DNA of 64,000 bases from Streptomyces sp. man185 (GCA_002551355.1 NTHE01000003.1:124001-188000); one strand, 5' to 3'; counted from the first letter of the stretch, positions 33,056-42,193 are shown. The notes: generated from the sequence alone by a model not told the origin. A program made the numbers and translations.

Positions 33056-34177
33056 ATGACGGACGTCGCGATACCCCGCTTCACCGGTGATGCCCGCCCC
33101 TACGGCGGCGGCGACCCGTACGCCGACCACCGCACCGCCGACTTCCCCTTCACCCACCTCGTGGACCTCGCCGACCGCCGCCTCGGGGCCGGGGTCATCG
33201 CCGCCAACGACGAGTTCTTCGCCGAGCGCGAGAACCTGCTCAAGCCCGAGCCCGCCGTCTTCGACCCGGAGCACTTCGGGCACAAGGGCAAGATCATGGA
33301 CGGCTGGGAGACCCGCCGCCGACGCGGCGTCAGCGCCGCCGAGCCGCACCCCACCGCCGACGACCACGACTGGGCCCTCGTCCGGCTCGGCGCGCCCGGC
33401 GTCATCCGGGGCATCGTCCTCGACACCGCCCACTTCCGCGGCAACTACCCGCAGGCGGTCTCCGTCGAGGCCGTCGCCCTGCCCGGCTCCCCGTCCCCCG
33501 AGGACCTCCTCGCCCCCGACGTGAAGTGGACGACGCTCGTCCCCCGGACGGCGGTCGGCGGCCACGCGGCCAACGGGTTCGCCGTCGACGCGGAGCAGCG
33601 CTTCACCCACCTGCGGGTCAACCAGCACCCGGACGGCGGCATCGCCCGGCTGCGCGTGTACGGAGAGGTCGCCCCGGACCCCGCCTGGCTGGCTGCCCTC
33701 GGTACGTTCGACCTCGCGGCCCTGGAGAACGGCGGCCAGGTCGAGGACGCATCCGACCGCTTCTACTCCCCGGCCACCAACACCATCCAGCCCGGCCGCT
33801 CCCGCAAGATGGACGACGGCTGGGAGACCCGCCGCCGGCGCGACAAGGGCAACGACTGGATCAGCTACCGCCTCGCCGCGCAGTCCGGGATCCGGGCCGT
33901 CGAGATCGACACCGCCTACCTCAAGGGCAACTCGGCGGGCTGGGCGAGCCTTTCGGTACGGGACGGCGAGGGCGGCGACTGGACGGAGGTCCTGCCCCGG
34001 ACCCGCCTCCAGCCCGACACCAACCACCGCTTCGTGCTGGACGCGACCGTCCGGGCCACCCACGTACGGATCGACATCTTCCCGGACGGCGGCATCTCCC
34101 GGCTCCGGCTGTACGGATCGCTCACCGAGGAGGGCGCGGCCGCCCTGGCGGCCCGCCACCGGGAGCTCGGCGGCTGA
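33056..34177 (+). CDS. alc: Allantoicase
   Basis: Hydrolyses allantoate to ureidoglycolate and urea. 373 residues made of two related jelly-roll repeats; each carries the block DGWETRRRR (near 83 and 258) and a later HLRVNQHPDGGIARLRVYG / HVRIDIFPDGGISRLRLYG block. The ATG at 33056 is preceded by AAAGGAA. It is cotranscribed with allB. No ureidoglycolate lyase gene follows, so glyoxylate release must be encoded elsewhere. Confidence 0.95.
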   Translation: MTDVAIPRFTGDARPYGGGDPYADHRTADFPFTHLVDLADRRLGAGVIAANDEFFAERENLLKPEPAVFDPEHFGHKGKIMDGWETRRRRGVSAAEPHPTADDHDWALVRLGAPGVIRGIVLDTAHFRGNYPQAVSVEAVALPGSPSPEDLLAPDVKWTTLVPRTAVGGHAANGFAVDAEQRFTHLRVNQHPDGGIARLRVYGEVAPDPAWLAALGTFDLAALENGGQVEDASDRFYSPATNTIQPGRSRKMDDGWETRRRRDKGNDWISYRLAAQSGIRAVEIDTAYLKGNSAGWASLSVRDGEGGDWTEVLPRTRLQPDTNHRFVLDATVRATHVRIDIFPDGGISRLRLYGSLTEEGAAALAARHRELGG

Positions 34178-34186
34178 TCCCGGGGC

Positions 34187-34225
34187 GGGCCACACCGCGG
34201 TCGCAGGGGGATCGCGGTGTGCCCG
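34187..34225 (+). terminator. Terminator after allantoicase
   Basis: CACACCGCGGTC (34191-34202) pairs with 34210-34221 (one G-U pair), extended by GC pairs at the base. It ends the allB-alc unit within 10 bases of the stop. Confidence 0.7.
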
Positions 34226-34354
34226 GCCGGTCCCGTTACATGAGGGTGTGTCACCCTGGTCGGGGTGTGGGGAGCGGCCCCGAAGGGCAGGCGAACCGCA
34301 CCTTTCGGTGTTCCCGATATCTCGACGTTCCGACGCCCCGCCCAGGAGCCCCCC

Positions 34355-34684
34355 ATGATCTTCATCGCCGTCAAGTTCACCGCCCTCGTCGCCGAGCGCG
34401 ACAACTGGCTGCCCCGGCTGGAGGACTTCACCGTCGCCACCCGCAGCGAGCCCGGCAATGTCTTCTTCGACTGGTCCTACAGCGTGGAGAACCCCAACGA
34501 GTTCGTGCTGCTGGAGGCCTTCGCCGATGGGGCGGCGGGGGAGGCGCACGTGAACTCCGACCACTTCAAGGCGGCGATCGAGACGATGTCGGAGATGGTC
34601 GCCGACGTCCCCGAGATCATCAACGTCGAGGTGGAGGGCGCCGGCTGGTCCCGGATGGCGGAGGTCACCCCGCGCAACCGGTGA
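34355..34684 (+). CDS. Antibiotic biosynthesis monooxygenase (ABM) domain protein
   Basis: 109 residues, a single ferredoxin-like ABM domain (FIAVKFTALVAERDNWL, FFDWSYSVENPNEFVLLEAF, HFKAAIETMSEMV). Family members are small dimeric oxygenases, quinol oxidases or haem-degrading enzymes, and the substrate cannot be told from sequence. The ATG at 34355 follows AGGAG; an upstream in-frame ATG lacks a site. It follows the terminator of the allantoin unit, so there is no strong reason to place it in purine metabolism. Confidence 0.8.
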   Translation: MIFIAVKFTALVAERDNWLPRLEDFTVATRSEPGNVFFDWSYSVENPNEFVLLEAFADGAAGEAHVNSDHFKAAIETMSEMVADVPEIINVEVEGAGWSRMAEVTPRNR

Positions 34685-34707
34685 CGGCCGGACCTGCCAC
34701 GGGGCGC

Positions 34708-35538
34708 TCAGAACTCCTCGTGGGACTCCGGGTCGCCGCCGAACCGCCGCTGCCGCCCTGAGGCGATCGTCGTCAACTCCTGCGCCGTCAGCTCGAACCC
34801 GAACAGATCGAGGTTCTCGTGCTGCCGGCCCGGGTCCGCCGACTTCGGGATCGGCACCGCGCCCAGCTGGGTGTGCCAGCGCAGCACCACCTGGCCGGGG
34901 GTCACCCCGTGGTCCTGTGCGATCGCCACGGTCGAGGGGTCCTCCAGCACCTCGCGGCCCCGGGCCAGCGGGCTCCAGCTCTCCGTGACGATGCCCTTCG
35001 CCGCGTGCACCGCCCGCAGCTCCTCCTGCGGGAGCAGCGGATGCATCTCGATCTGGTTCACCGAGGGCAGCACGCCCGTCTCCCGCTCCAGCCGCTCCAG
35101 GTGGGCGGCGGTGAAGTTGGAGACGCCGATGGAGCGGACCAGACCGTCCTCGCGGAGCCTGATCATCGCCTTCCAGGTGTCCACGTACTTGTCGACGCGG
35201 GGGAGCGGCCAGTGGATCAGGTAGAGGTCGACGTACTCGACGCCCAGGCGGGCCCGTGACTCCTCGAACGAGGCGAGCGTCTCCTCGTACCCCTGGTGCC
35301 GGCCGGGCACCTTCGTGGTGACGACGACCTCCTCGCGAGGCACCCCGCTGCGGGCGATGCCCCGGCCGGTGCCGGTCTCGTTGCCGTAGTCGAGGGCCGT
35401 GTCGACCAGCCGGTAGCCGAGCTCCAGGGCCCCGGCGACCGCCTCTTCGGCCGCCGCGTCGTCCAGCGGGTAGGTGCCGAGCCCCACCGCGGGGAGCCGT
35501 GTGCCGTCGTTGAGCGTGTGAACCGGTGTGCCGGACAT
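34708..35538 (-). CDS. Aldo/keto reductase
   Basis: 276 residues, a TIM barrel that reduces aldehydes or ketones with NADPH. The catalytic tetrad is visible: Asp and Tyr in DTALDYGNE near 46-51, Lys in TTKVPG near 76, and His in LIHWPLP near 108. SIGVSNF near 137 and a C-terminal IPKSADPGRQ near 230 (cofactor binding) complete the family pattern of 2,5-diketogluconate-type reductases. The ATG at 35538 begins MSGTPVHTL; upstream in-frame sequence is low-complexity. It is convergent with the ABM gene. Confidence 0.9.
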   Translation of the reverse strand: MSGTPVHTLNDGTRLPAVGLGTYPLDDAAAEEAVAGALELGYRLVDTALDYGNETGTGRGIARSGVPREEVVVTTKVPGRHQGYEETLASFEESRARLGVEYVDLYLIHWPLPRVDKYVDTWKAMIRLREDGLVRSIGVSNFTAAHLERLERETGVLPSVNQIEMHPLLPQEELRAVHAAKGIVTESWSPLARGREVLEDPSTVAIAQDHGVTPGQVVLRWHTQLGAVPIPKSADPGRQHENLDLFGFELTAQELTTIASGRQRRFGGDPESHEEF

Positions 35539-35700
35539 GTGCTGGATCCCGTCCTTCCCGTCGCTGCCCCGTCCCGGCCAGCGTAGGGGCGCGAGCGGGA
35601 CGGGGCCGCCGGACGGGGCCGCCGGACGGGGTCGCCGGGGGAGTGCTCGGGGTGAACGGCCGGGGGACGCGCCCGGGCGCACGCCGGGCGGCGTCGCCGC

Positions 35701-36480
35701 TCAGGCCGCGTGGCCGCCGTCCACGACGACCTCCGTGCCGGTGATGAAGCCCGCCTCCGCGCTCGCGAGGTACGCGACGAGCGAGGCGACCTCCTCCGTC
35801 GTGCCGAAGCGGCCCAGGGCGGTCGCCGAGCGCTGGCCCTCGGCGAACGGCCCGTCGGCCGGGTTGAGATCGGTGTCCACGGGTCCGGGCTGGATCAGGT
35901 TCACCGTGATGCCGCGCGGCCCCAGCTCCCGTGCCAGCGGCTTGGTCAGTCCGGCCAGGGCGGACTTGCTCAGCGCGTAGAGGGTGCCACCGGGCCCGCC
36001 CGCGTACCGGCTCAGAGCGGTGCCCACGGAGACGATGCGGCCGCCGTCGGCCAGCCGCTCCGCCGCCGCCCGGCAGGCGAGGAAGACGGCCCGCACGTTC
36101 ACCGCGAGCGTGCGGTCCACCTCCTCCCCGGTGAGCGCCGTGATCGGGCCGAGGACGCCGATGCCCGCGTTGTTGACCAGGATGTCGAGCCGGCCGAGCG
36201 CGTCCGCCGCCCGGTGCACCGCCTCGGCCGCCGCACCGGCGTCCGCCGCGTCGCAGCGCAGGGCGAGCCCCCGGCGGCCGAAGCCCTCGATCTTCGCGAC
36301 GACCGCACGGGCCGCCGCCTCGTCCGCCACGTAGGTGACGGCGACGTCCGCGCCCTCCTGGGCGAGTCGCAGCGCGGTCGCGGCGCCTATGCCCCGGCTG
36401 CCCCCGGTGACCAGGGCGGCCCGGGGTGCGAGGCCGGTCGGAGCGGAGGGGGAGGGAGCGCTGGAAAGGGTGCTGGACAT
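35701..36480 (-). CDS. Short-chain dehydrogenase/reductase
   Basis: 259 residues with the classical Rossmann motif TGGSRGIGAAT near 25-35, NNAGIG near 104, the active-site YALSK near 170 and PGPVDTDLN near 200. The position normally held by the catalytic Ser appears to be Thr (SVGTALSRY), which can still serve as hydroxyl donor. A flexible Ser/Pro N-terminal tail of 18 residues precedes the domain. It lies 112 bases downstream of a TetR gene on the same strand, a common regulator-enzyme pair. Confidence 0.88.
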   Translation of the reverse strand: MSSTLSSAPSPSAPTGLAPRAALVTGGSRGIGAATALRLAQEGADVAVTYVADEAAARAVVAKIEGFGRRGLALRCDAADAGAAAEAVHRAADALGRLDILVNNAGIGVLGPITALTGEEVDRTLAVNVRAVFLACRAAAERLADGGRIVSVGTALSRYAGGPGGTLYALSKSALAGLTKPLARELGPRGITVNLIQPGPVDTDLNPADGPFAEGQRSATALGRFGTTEEVASLVAYLASAEAGFITGTEVVVDGGHAA

Positions 36481-36592
36481 GGCTGTCTCCTTGCTGATCG
36501 GGGATGCCGTCGCTCCGACGGCATCCCCCAGCAAACGCGGGCCGGGGCCCGCGCACCGGCGGGTATCGGACGCCCACCGCCGGCCGGGCCGC

Positions 36593-37234
36593 TCACCGTA
36601 AGGGCAGCAGCGCGGGGTCCGTCGCCGCTGCCCGCAGCCGGACCAGGATGGCGCGGGCCGCCTTGTCGTAGCCGAGGTTGTTGTTCTGGAGCACCGACTC
36701 GGCATTGGCCAGCTCCAGCAGGGCGATCACCTCGAAGGCCAGCTGACAGACGTCGGTGTCCCGGGCCAGCTCCCCGGCGGATCTGGCCTCCTCGATCGTC
36801 TGCTCCACGAAGGTGACCCAGCCCGTCTGCGCGGACGCCAGGGCGTCGTGCACCCGGCCGCTGCGGGCGTCGAACTCGGCGGTGGCGGCATAGAAGAAGC
36901 AGCCGCCCCGGAACACCCGCTCGCGGGAGTAGGCGATCCACGCCTCGCACAGCCGCCAGACCCGCCCGAGCCCCGGCGGCACCGACCGGGTGGGGCGCAG
37001 CACGTGATCGACGTAGACGGCCACCGCCCCGCGCACGGTGGCCAGTTGGAGCCCCTCCTTCGAGCCGAAGAGGGCGAACACTCCGCTCTTGCTCAGCCCC
37101 AGCTCGGTGGCGAGCCGCCCCAGCGACAGGCCCTCGAGGCCTTCGACCGAGGCGATCTGCACCGCCCGCCCGAGAATCAACTGCCGGGTCTGGTTCCCCC
37201 GCTCGACCCGCCCGTCCACTCTTACCGACGCCAT
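36593..37234 (-). CDS. TetR-family transcriptional regulator
   Basis: 213 residues. The N-terminal HTH is about 18-62 (RQLILGRAVQIASVEG, LSLGRLATELGLSKSGVFALFGSKEG). The C-terminal ligand domain carries FRGGCFFYAATAEFD near 110, typical of a TetR subgroup that often controls SDR enzymes or small transporters. It is upstream of the SDR gene on the same strand and probably controls it and itself. The 243-base gap to the EamA gene holds both promoters; no clean operator dyad was identified. Confidence 0.9.
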   Translation of the reverse strand: MASVRVDGRVERGNQTRQLILGRAVQIASVEGLEGLSLGRLATELGLSKSGVFALFGSKEGLQLATVRGAVAVYVDHVLRPTRSVPPGLGRVWRLCEAWIAYSRERVFRGGCFFYAATAEFDARSGRVHDALASAQTGWVTFVEQTIEEARSAGELARDTDVCQLAFEVIALLELANAESVLQNNNLGYDKAARAILVRLRAAATDPALLPLR

Positions 37235-37477
37235 GTGACCACTCCGTGTCTCAGAGTTATCGAGGCGTCAGTCTAGGGAGCGGCGGAGCGGGCGGCGCAC
37301 CCTCCGTCGCCCTGCCGAACGGCCCGACCGCCTCTGACCACGGGAGATACCTCGCAACGATCCGGCCGTTGAGACAGGTGTTCCTTTTCCGGGGCTCCGG
37401 TGGGTAGCGTGATCATTCCGCGTGCGAGCCGGTGAGGTCTCCACAACACGTTCCGTGGAGAGACCCAGGAGAACCCG

Positions 37478-38407
37478 GTGTCCGCTGTCGCCGTGCCCGT
37501 GCTCGCACCCCCGCGCCGCGCCTGGGTCACCGATCTGCCCGTGCTGGCGGTCGCCGTCGTCTGGGGCGCGAGCTACCTCGCGGCCAAGGGCATCACCACC
37601 GCCCACACCGTCGTCGCCGTGCTCGTCCTGCGCTTCGCGATCGTGCTGCCGGTGCTCGTGGCGACCGGATGGCGCAGGCTGCGGGCGCTGACCGGAGCGC
37701 AGTGGCGGGGCGCCGGGCTGCTGGGCCTGGTGCTGAGCGGGATCTTCCTGCTGGAGACGTACGGGGTGGTCCACACCTCCGCCACCAACGCCGGGCTGAT
37801 CATCAGCCTCACCATGGTCTTCACGCCGCTGGCGGAGGCCGCCGTGACCCGCGTCCGCCCGTCGGCCGGATTCGTCGCCGCGGCCGGGCTCTCCGTCGCC
37901 GGAGTGGTCCTGCTGACCCAGGGCGGCGGTTTCACCAGCCCCTCGGGCGGCGATCTCCTCATGCTCCTCGCCGCCCTCGCCCGTACGGTCCACGTCCTGG
38001 CCATGGCCCGGATCAAGGCGGTCCAGGACGCCGACTCGCTCTCCCTGACCACCGTCCAGCTCGGCAGCGCGGTCGCCGTCTTCGCCGTCCTCGCCGCCGT
38101 CCCCGGCACCGGCGCCTCGCCGTGGAGCACGGCGGCGGACTTCGGCGCCCGGGAGTGGGCGGGCCTGGTCTTCCTCTCGGTGTTCTGCACGCTGTTCGCG
38201 TTCTTCGTGCAGATGTGGTCCGTACGCCGCACCTCACCGTCCCGGGTCAGTCTGCTGCTCGGTACGGAACCGCTGTGGGCCGCCGCCGTCGGCATCAGCC
38301 TCGGCGGGGAACGGCTCGGGCTACTCGGGGCGGCCGGTGCGGTCCTCGTCCTGGCGGGCACCGCGTGGGGCCGGCGCGGAGCCGACCGGGAGCGCGCCGA
38401 GGCGTGA
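37478..38407 (+). CDS. EamA/DMT-family transporter
   Basis: 309 residues, ten predicted membrane helices from two EamA repeats (PVLAVAVVWGASYLAAKG at the start, GGDLLMLLAALARTVHVL at the start of the second). Such proteins export metabolites, amino acids or drugs; the cargo is unknown. The GTG start follows CCAGGAG. It is divergent from the TetR gene, which is an alternative regulator for it. Confidence 0.9.
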   Translation: MSAVAVPVLAPPRRAWVTDLPVLAVAVVWGASYLAAKGITTAHTVVAVLVLRFAIVLPVLVATGWRRLRALTGAQWRGAGLLGLVLSGIFLLETYGVVHTSATNAGLIISLTMVFTPLAEAAVTRVRPSAGFVAAAGLSVAGVVLLTQGGGFTSPSGGDLLMLLAALARTVHVLAMARIKAVQDADSLSLTTVQLGSAVAVFAVLAAVPGTGASPWSTAADFGAREWAGLVFLSVFCTLFAFFVQMWSVRRTSPSRVSLLLGTEPLWAAAVGISLGGERLGLLGAAGAVLVLAGTAWGRRGADRERAEA

Positions 38408-38422
38408 GCCCGACCACCGCCG

Positions 38423-38626
38423 TCAGGTCCTGATCGAGTCGGCGGCGATCATCACGGCCACCCCCGCCACGATCAGCACGATGTTGACGAACAGCCCGCG
38501 GTCGCTGAGGAAGTCGATGTGCCGCACCACCGTCCACAGCCGGAACCAGCCCGTCCACTCGTACAGCAGCCCGCCGACGCCCTGGATGAAGACGAGGAAC
38601 CCGATCGTCTCGACGCTTTTCTTCAT
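38423..38626 (-). CDS. Small membrane protein, two helices
   Basis: 67 residues. Two hydrophobic segments (IGFLVFIQGVGGLLYEW near 8-24 and LFVNIVLIVAGVAVMIAA near 45-62) flank a short polar loop with several aromatic and basic residues. I do not recognise a function. It is convergent with the EamA gene, with only 15 bases between stops, and divergent from the kinase gene. Confidence 0.65.
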   Translation of the reverse strand: MKKSVETIGFLVFIQGVGGLLYEWTGWFRLWTVVRHIDFLSDRGLFVNIVLIVAGVAVMIAADSIRT

Positions 38627-38772
38627 GGGCCGAGCCTCCCGCCCGTCCGGACGCCGCCGCGTCGGCCACCGGTCCCGTCCTGCCGCGCCGAAAGTAGCGG
38701 GTCGTGCGACTTTGGTAGCCGCCTGGCTTCGTGACGCCCCCCGGGGACGAGGTGCTGCGTAACTTTGTCGAT

Positions 38773-39993
38773 ATGACGCGCACCGAGTACCGCTGGCTGC
38801 TCCCCTCGGCGATGGCCGATCCCGGGCTGCCCGACGACCGGGCCCGGACGCGGCGGACCGTGCGGGACTGGGCCGTCGACATCACGGCCTTCCTCATCGC
38901 CGCGGGCATCGGCATGCTCGCCATCGGTGCGATCGAGGCCGACGACAGCACGGCGGACGTGGTCGTGTTCGTGGACTCGGTGGTCGGCGCGGCGGCCTGC
39001 TGCGCGCTCTGGCTGCGGCGGCGCTGGCCCGTCGGCCTCGCCGTCGCCCTGACCGTCCTGTGCGTCGTGGAACCCGTGGCCGCCGGGGCACTGCTGGTGG
39101 CCCTCTTCAGCCTGGCCGTCCACCGCCCCTTCAAGCCGGCGGCGATCGTCGGCCTGGGTGCGCTGGCCATGACGCCGATCCAGCCGCTGCTGCGTCCCGA
39201 CCCGGCGACCTCCTTCCTCGCCTCGCTCATCTTCGGGATCCTGCTGGTCCTGTTGGTGCTCAGTTGGGGCATGGTCGTACGCTCCCGGCGCCAGCTCGTC
39301 CTCAGCCTCCGCGAACGGGCCCGCCGCGCCGAGGCCGAGGCGGAGCTGCGCGCCGAACAGGCCCAGCGCCTCGCCCGCGAGGCCATCGCCCGCGAGATGC
39401 ACGATGTCCTGGCCCACCGGCTGACCCTCCTCAGTGTCCACGCCGGGGCCCTCGAATTCCGGCCCGACGCCCCCGCCGCCGAGGTGGGCCGGGCCGCCGG
39501 CGTCATCCGGGACAGCGCCCACGAGGCGCTCCAGGACCTCCGCGAGATCATCGGCGTCCTGCGCGGCCCCGGCGACACCGACGAGGGCGAGCGGCCGCAG
39601 CCCACGCTCGCCACCCTGGACGCCCTCGTCGCCGAGTCCCGGCTCGCGGGCATGAAGGTCGCCGTCGACAACCGGGTCGCCGACCCCCGGGACGCCCCCG
39701 CCGCCACCGGCCGCACGGTCTACCGGATCGCGCAGGAAGCCCTGACCAACGCCCGTAAGCACGCACCCGGCACCGAGGTCTCCCTCACCGTGGCGGGCGG
39801 CCCCGGCGAAGGCCTCACCGTCGAGGTGGAGAACCCCGCCCCCACCGAACCCTTCGAACGGGTCCCCGGCTCCGGCCAGGGACTCATCGGCCTCACCGAA
39901 CGCGCCACCCTCGCCGGGGGAGAGCTGGAACACGGCCCGACGAAGGACGGCGGCTTCGCGGTCCGGGCCCGACTGCCGTGGCCCGCCGCATGA
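38773..39993 (+). CDS. Sensor histidine kinase, HisKA_3 type
   Basis: 406 residues from the ATG at 38773. This start has no clear ribosome site, and GTG codons at 38731 or 38751 are alternatives. Four to five membrane helices occupy about 35-165. The phospho-His is in EAIAREMHDVLAHRLTLLS near 212, and the ATPase domain includes YRIAQEALTNARKHAPG and GQGLIGLTERA. The cognate response regulator lies 166 bases downstream, and a small coupled reading frame fills the interval. Confidence 0.9.
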   Translation: MTRTEYRWLLPSAMADPGLPDDRARTRRTVRDWAVDITAFLIAAGIGMLAIGAIEADDSTADVVVFVDSVVGAAACCALWLRRRWPVGLAVALTVLCVVEPVAAGALLVALFSLAVHRPFKPAAIVGLGALAMTPIQPLLRPDPATSFLASLIFGILLVLLVLSWGMVVRSRRQLVLSLRERARRAEAEAELRAEQAQRLAREAIAREMHDVLAHRLTLLSVHAGALEFRPDAPAAEVGRAAGVIRDSAHEALQDLREIIGVLRGPGDTDEGERPQPTLATLDALVAESRLAGMKVAVDNRVADPRDAPAATGRTVYRIAQEALTNARKHAPGTEVSLTVAGGPGEGLTVEVENPAPTEPFERVPGSGQGLIGLTERATLAGGELEHGPTKDGGFAVRARLPWPAA

Positions 39994-40128
39994 CGCGCGT
40001 CGTACGAGGACGAGTCGCGCGGGCCGCAGGGGGACGGGCGATGCCCGTCGTACGCGGACGGGTGACGCGAGCCGTACGGGGACGGGCGATGCCCGTCGTA
40101 CGGGAGCGGGTGACGCCCGCCGCAGGGG
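39985..40128 (+). repeat. 48-bp tandem repeat, three degenerate copies
   Basis: Copies at 39985-40032, 40033-40080 and 40081-40128. The second and third are nearly identical in their first 22 bases (beginning GACGGGCGATGCCCGTCGTA); the first is more diverged. The unit contains the short palindrome GGGCGATGCCC. The period is a multiple of three and spans the gap between the kinase stop and the response-regulator start. Confidence 0.75.
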
Positions 40129-40163
40129 GGCCGCGCCCCGGCTGGCTACGGTGGTCGTCATGA
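39990..40163 (+). CDS. Possible small Arg-rich repeat peptide between kinase and regulator
   Basis: 57 residues. The ATG at 39990 overlaps the kinase stop as ATGA, and its own TGA (40161-40163) overlaps the response-regulator ATG as ATGA, so it is coupled on both sides. The product repeats a 16-residue unit (about MPVVRGRVTRAVRGRA) nearly three times and is strongly basic. Against it: many codons end in A (GTA, CGA, GGA, GCA), unlike real genes here, and no family is recognised. It may be a noncoding tandem repeat that happens to stay open. Confidence 0.3.
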   Translation: MTRVVRGRVARAAGGRAMPVVRGRVTRAVRGRAMPVVRERVTPAAGGPRPGWLRWSS

Positions 40164-40909
40164 GCACCCCGGCGTCCCCGACACCCCCGGCATCCCCCAC
40201 GCCCCCGCCCGGGCGGTCCGTCCGGCTGCTGATCGTCGACGACGACCCGCTGGTCCGGGCAGGACTGACCTTGATGCTCGGCGGCGCCGAGGGCATCGAC
40301 ATCGTCGGGGAAGCCGCGGACGGCGACGAGGTCGAGGAGCTGGTCGAACGGCTGCGCCCCGACGTCGTCCTGATGGACATCCGGATGCCGGTCATGGACG
40401 GACTCACCGCGACCGAGCGGCTGCGCCGCCGGCCCGACGCCCCCGAAGTCGTCGTCCTCACCACGTTCCACGCCGACGACCAGGTGCTCCGGGCCATCCG
40501 GGCCGGGGCGGCGGGATTCGTCCTGAAAGACACCCCGCCCGCCCGGATCGTCGACTCGGTCCGCCGGGTCGCCGCCGGGGACCCGGTGCTCTCGCCCGCC
40601 GTCACCCGTCAGTTGATGGCCCGCGCCGCGGGCGGCGGGCACGACGAGCGGGCCGGCCGCACCGACCGCGCACGCAGGCGTTTCGACCAACTCGCCGAGC
40701 GGGAGAAGGAAGTCGCCGTCGCCGTCGGACGCGGCGGCTCCAACGCGGAGATCGCGGGTTCCCTCTATCTCAGCGTCGCCACCGTCAAGACCCACGTCTC
40801 ACGGATTCTGGCCAAACTCGAACTCAACAACCGCGTTCAGATCGCCCTGTTGGTCCACGACGCGGGACTCCTCGACACGGACCGGGAGGGCGGCGGCGGC
40901 CTACGCTGA
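40160..40909 (+). CDS. NarL/LuxR-family response regulator
   Basis: 249 residues. A Pro/Thr/Ser-rich tail of about 20 residues precedes the receiver domain (LLIVDDDPLVRAG, phospho-Asp in VVLMDIRMPVMDG near 73, Lys in FVLKDTPP near 122). The LuxR helix-turn-helix lies at about 180-235 (LAEREKEVAVAVGRGGSNAEI, ATVKTHVSRILAKLEL). It is the partner of the kinase at 38773. The P450 gene follows after 87 bases. Confidence 0.92.
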   Translation: MSTPASPTPPASPTPPPGRSVRLLIVDDDPLVRAGLTLMLGGAEGIDIVGEAADGDEVEELVERLRPDVVLMDIRMPVMDGLTATERLRRRPDAPEVVVLTTFHADDQVLRAIRAGAAGFVLKDTPPARIVDSVRRVAAGDPVLSPAVTRQLMARAAGGGHDERAGRTDRARRRFDQLAEREKEVAVAVGRGGSNAEIAGSLYLSVATVKTHVSRILAKLELNNRVQIALLVHDAGLLDTDREGGGGLR

Positions 40910-40996
40910 GCGGAGCATGTGCGGGCTGCCGGCGCGCTGACGATGCGTGGGAGAACTCGGCCCCGTCCGCCGCACCTCCTCCCGAAGGGAACCGCG

Positions 40997-42193
40997 TTGA
41001 CCACTCAGCCCCTGGTCGATCTCGCCGCGCTCGGCGAGCAGTTCACCCGCGACCCCTATCCCGTCTATGCCGCCCTGCGCGCGAAGGGCCCCGTCCACCG
41101 GGTGCGGATCCCCGAGGGCGCGGACGCCTGGCTCGTCGTCGGATACGAGGCGGGCCGGGCCCTCCTCGCCGACCAGCGGCTCTCCAAGGACTGGAGCCGT
41201 GCCTCGCCCACGCTCGGGGTGAGCAAGGTGTCCGCGGGCTCCTCGATGCTCGGCTCGGACGCCCCCGACCACACCCGGCTGCGCAAGCTGGTCGCCCGCG
41301 AGTTCACCCCGCGCCGCATGGAGCAGCTGGCGCCTCGCATACAGGAGATGACCGACGATCTGCTGGACGCGATGCTCGCGGCCCCGAACCGCACGGCGGA
41401 CCTCGTCGAGGCGCTGTCCTTCCCCCTGCCCATGTCGGTGATCTGCGAGCTGCTCGGGGTTCCGTTCCTGGACCGCGAGGACTTCCGTACCTGGTCCGGC
41501 CGGGCGGTCTCCTCCATCGACCCGTCCGTGCGCGCCTCCTCCACGCAGGAGATGACCGCGTACATCGCCGGGCTGCTCGCCGACAAACGCGAGAAACCCG
41601 GCGAGGACCTGCTGAGCGCGCTCATCCACACCGCCGACGAGGGCGGCGACCGGCTGTCCGGCGACGAACTGCTCGGCATGGCCTGGCTGCTGCTGGTCGC
41701 CGGACACGAGACCACCGTCAACCTCATCACCAACGGCGTGCACAACCTTCTGGCCCATCCCGGCCAACTGGCTTCCCTGCGCGCGGACTTCTCCCTGATC
41801 GACAACGCCGTCGAGGAGGTCCTGCGCTTCGAGGGGCCGGTGGAGACCCCCACGTACCGCTTCACGACCGAGCCGATCGAGGTCGGCGGCACGGTGATCC
41901 CCGGCGGCGGCGAGCTGGTCCTCGTCGCCATGTCGGACGCCAACCGGGACCCCGCCCGCTACCCCGACGGGTCCCGCTTCGACATCACCCGCGACGCCCG
42001 GGGCCACATCGCCTTCGGGCACGGCATCCACCACTGCCTGGGCGCGCCGCTGGCCCGCATCGAGGCCCGGATCGCCATCCGGTCGCTGCTGGAGCGCTGC
42101 CCGGACCTGCGGCTGACCGCCGACCCGGCGACGCTCGCCTGGCGCGCCGGGATGCTGATGCGGGGGCCGCTGAGCCTGCCCGTCGGCTGGTAG
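40997..42193 (+). CDS. Cytochrome P450 monooxygenase
   Basis: 398 residues from a TTG that follows AAGGGAA; an earlier in-frame start at 40919 gives a tail without family match. Landmarks are the I-helix oxygen-activation motif AGHETT near 235, the K-helix E-x-x-R in EEVLRFEGP, and the haem loop FGHGIHHCLG with ligand Cys347. The layout is that of Streptomyces CYP105/CYP107-type soluble enzymes. No ferredoxin gene is adjacent. The substrate is unknown; a secondary-metabolite or xenobiotic hydroxylation is likely. Confidence 0.93.
   Translation: MTTQPLVDLAALGEQFTRDPYPVYAALRAKGPVHRVRIPEGADAWLVVGYEAGRALLADQRLSKDWSRASPTLGVSKVSAGSSMLGSDAPDHTRLRKLVAREFTPRRMEQLAPRIQEMTDDLLDAMLAAPNRTADLVEALSFPLPMSVICELLGVPFLDREDFRTWSGRAVSSIDPSVRASSTQEMTAYIAGLLADKREKPGEDLLSALIHTADEGGDRLSGDELLGMAWLLLVAGHETTVNLITNGVHNLLAHPGQLASLRADFSLIDNAVEEVLRFEGPVETPTYRFTTEPIEVGGTVIPGGGELVLVAMSDANRDPARYPDGSRFDITRDARGHIAFGHGIHHCLGAPLARIEARIAIRSLLERCPDLRLTADPATLAWRAGMLMRGPLSLPVGW

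Noticed and set aside
34355..34684. ABM-domain gene as part of the allantoin operon
   Set aside because: A terminator at 34187-34225 separates it from allantoicase and no pathway step calls for it.
35701..36480. SDR annotated as inactive because the Ser of the catalytic triad seems to be Thr
   Set aside because: The alignment by eye is uncertain by one residue and Thr can replace Ser functionally, so inactivity is not supported.
32867..36577. Minus-strand frame of about 1200 codons across alc, AKR and SDR genes
   Set aside because: The real genes on this stretch lie in other frames with clear motifs; this frame has none.
38773..42193. Kinase, response regulator and P450 as a conservon-like signalling operon
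   Set aside because: Conservons require a roadblock-domain protein, a DUF742 protein and a small GTPase; none is present.
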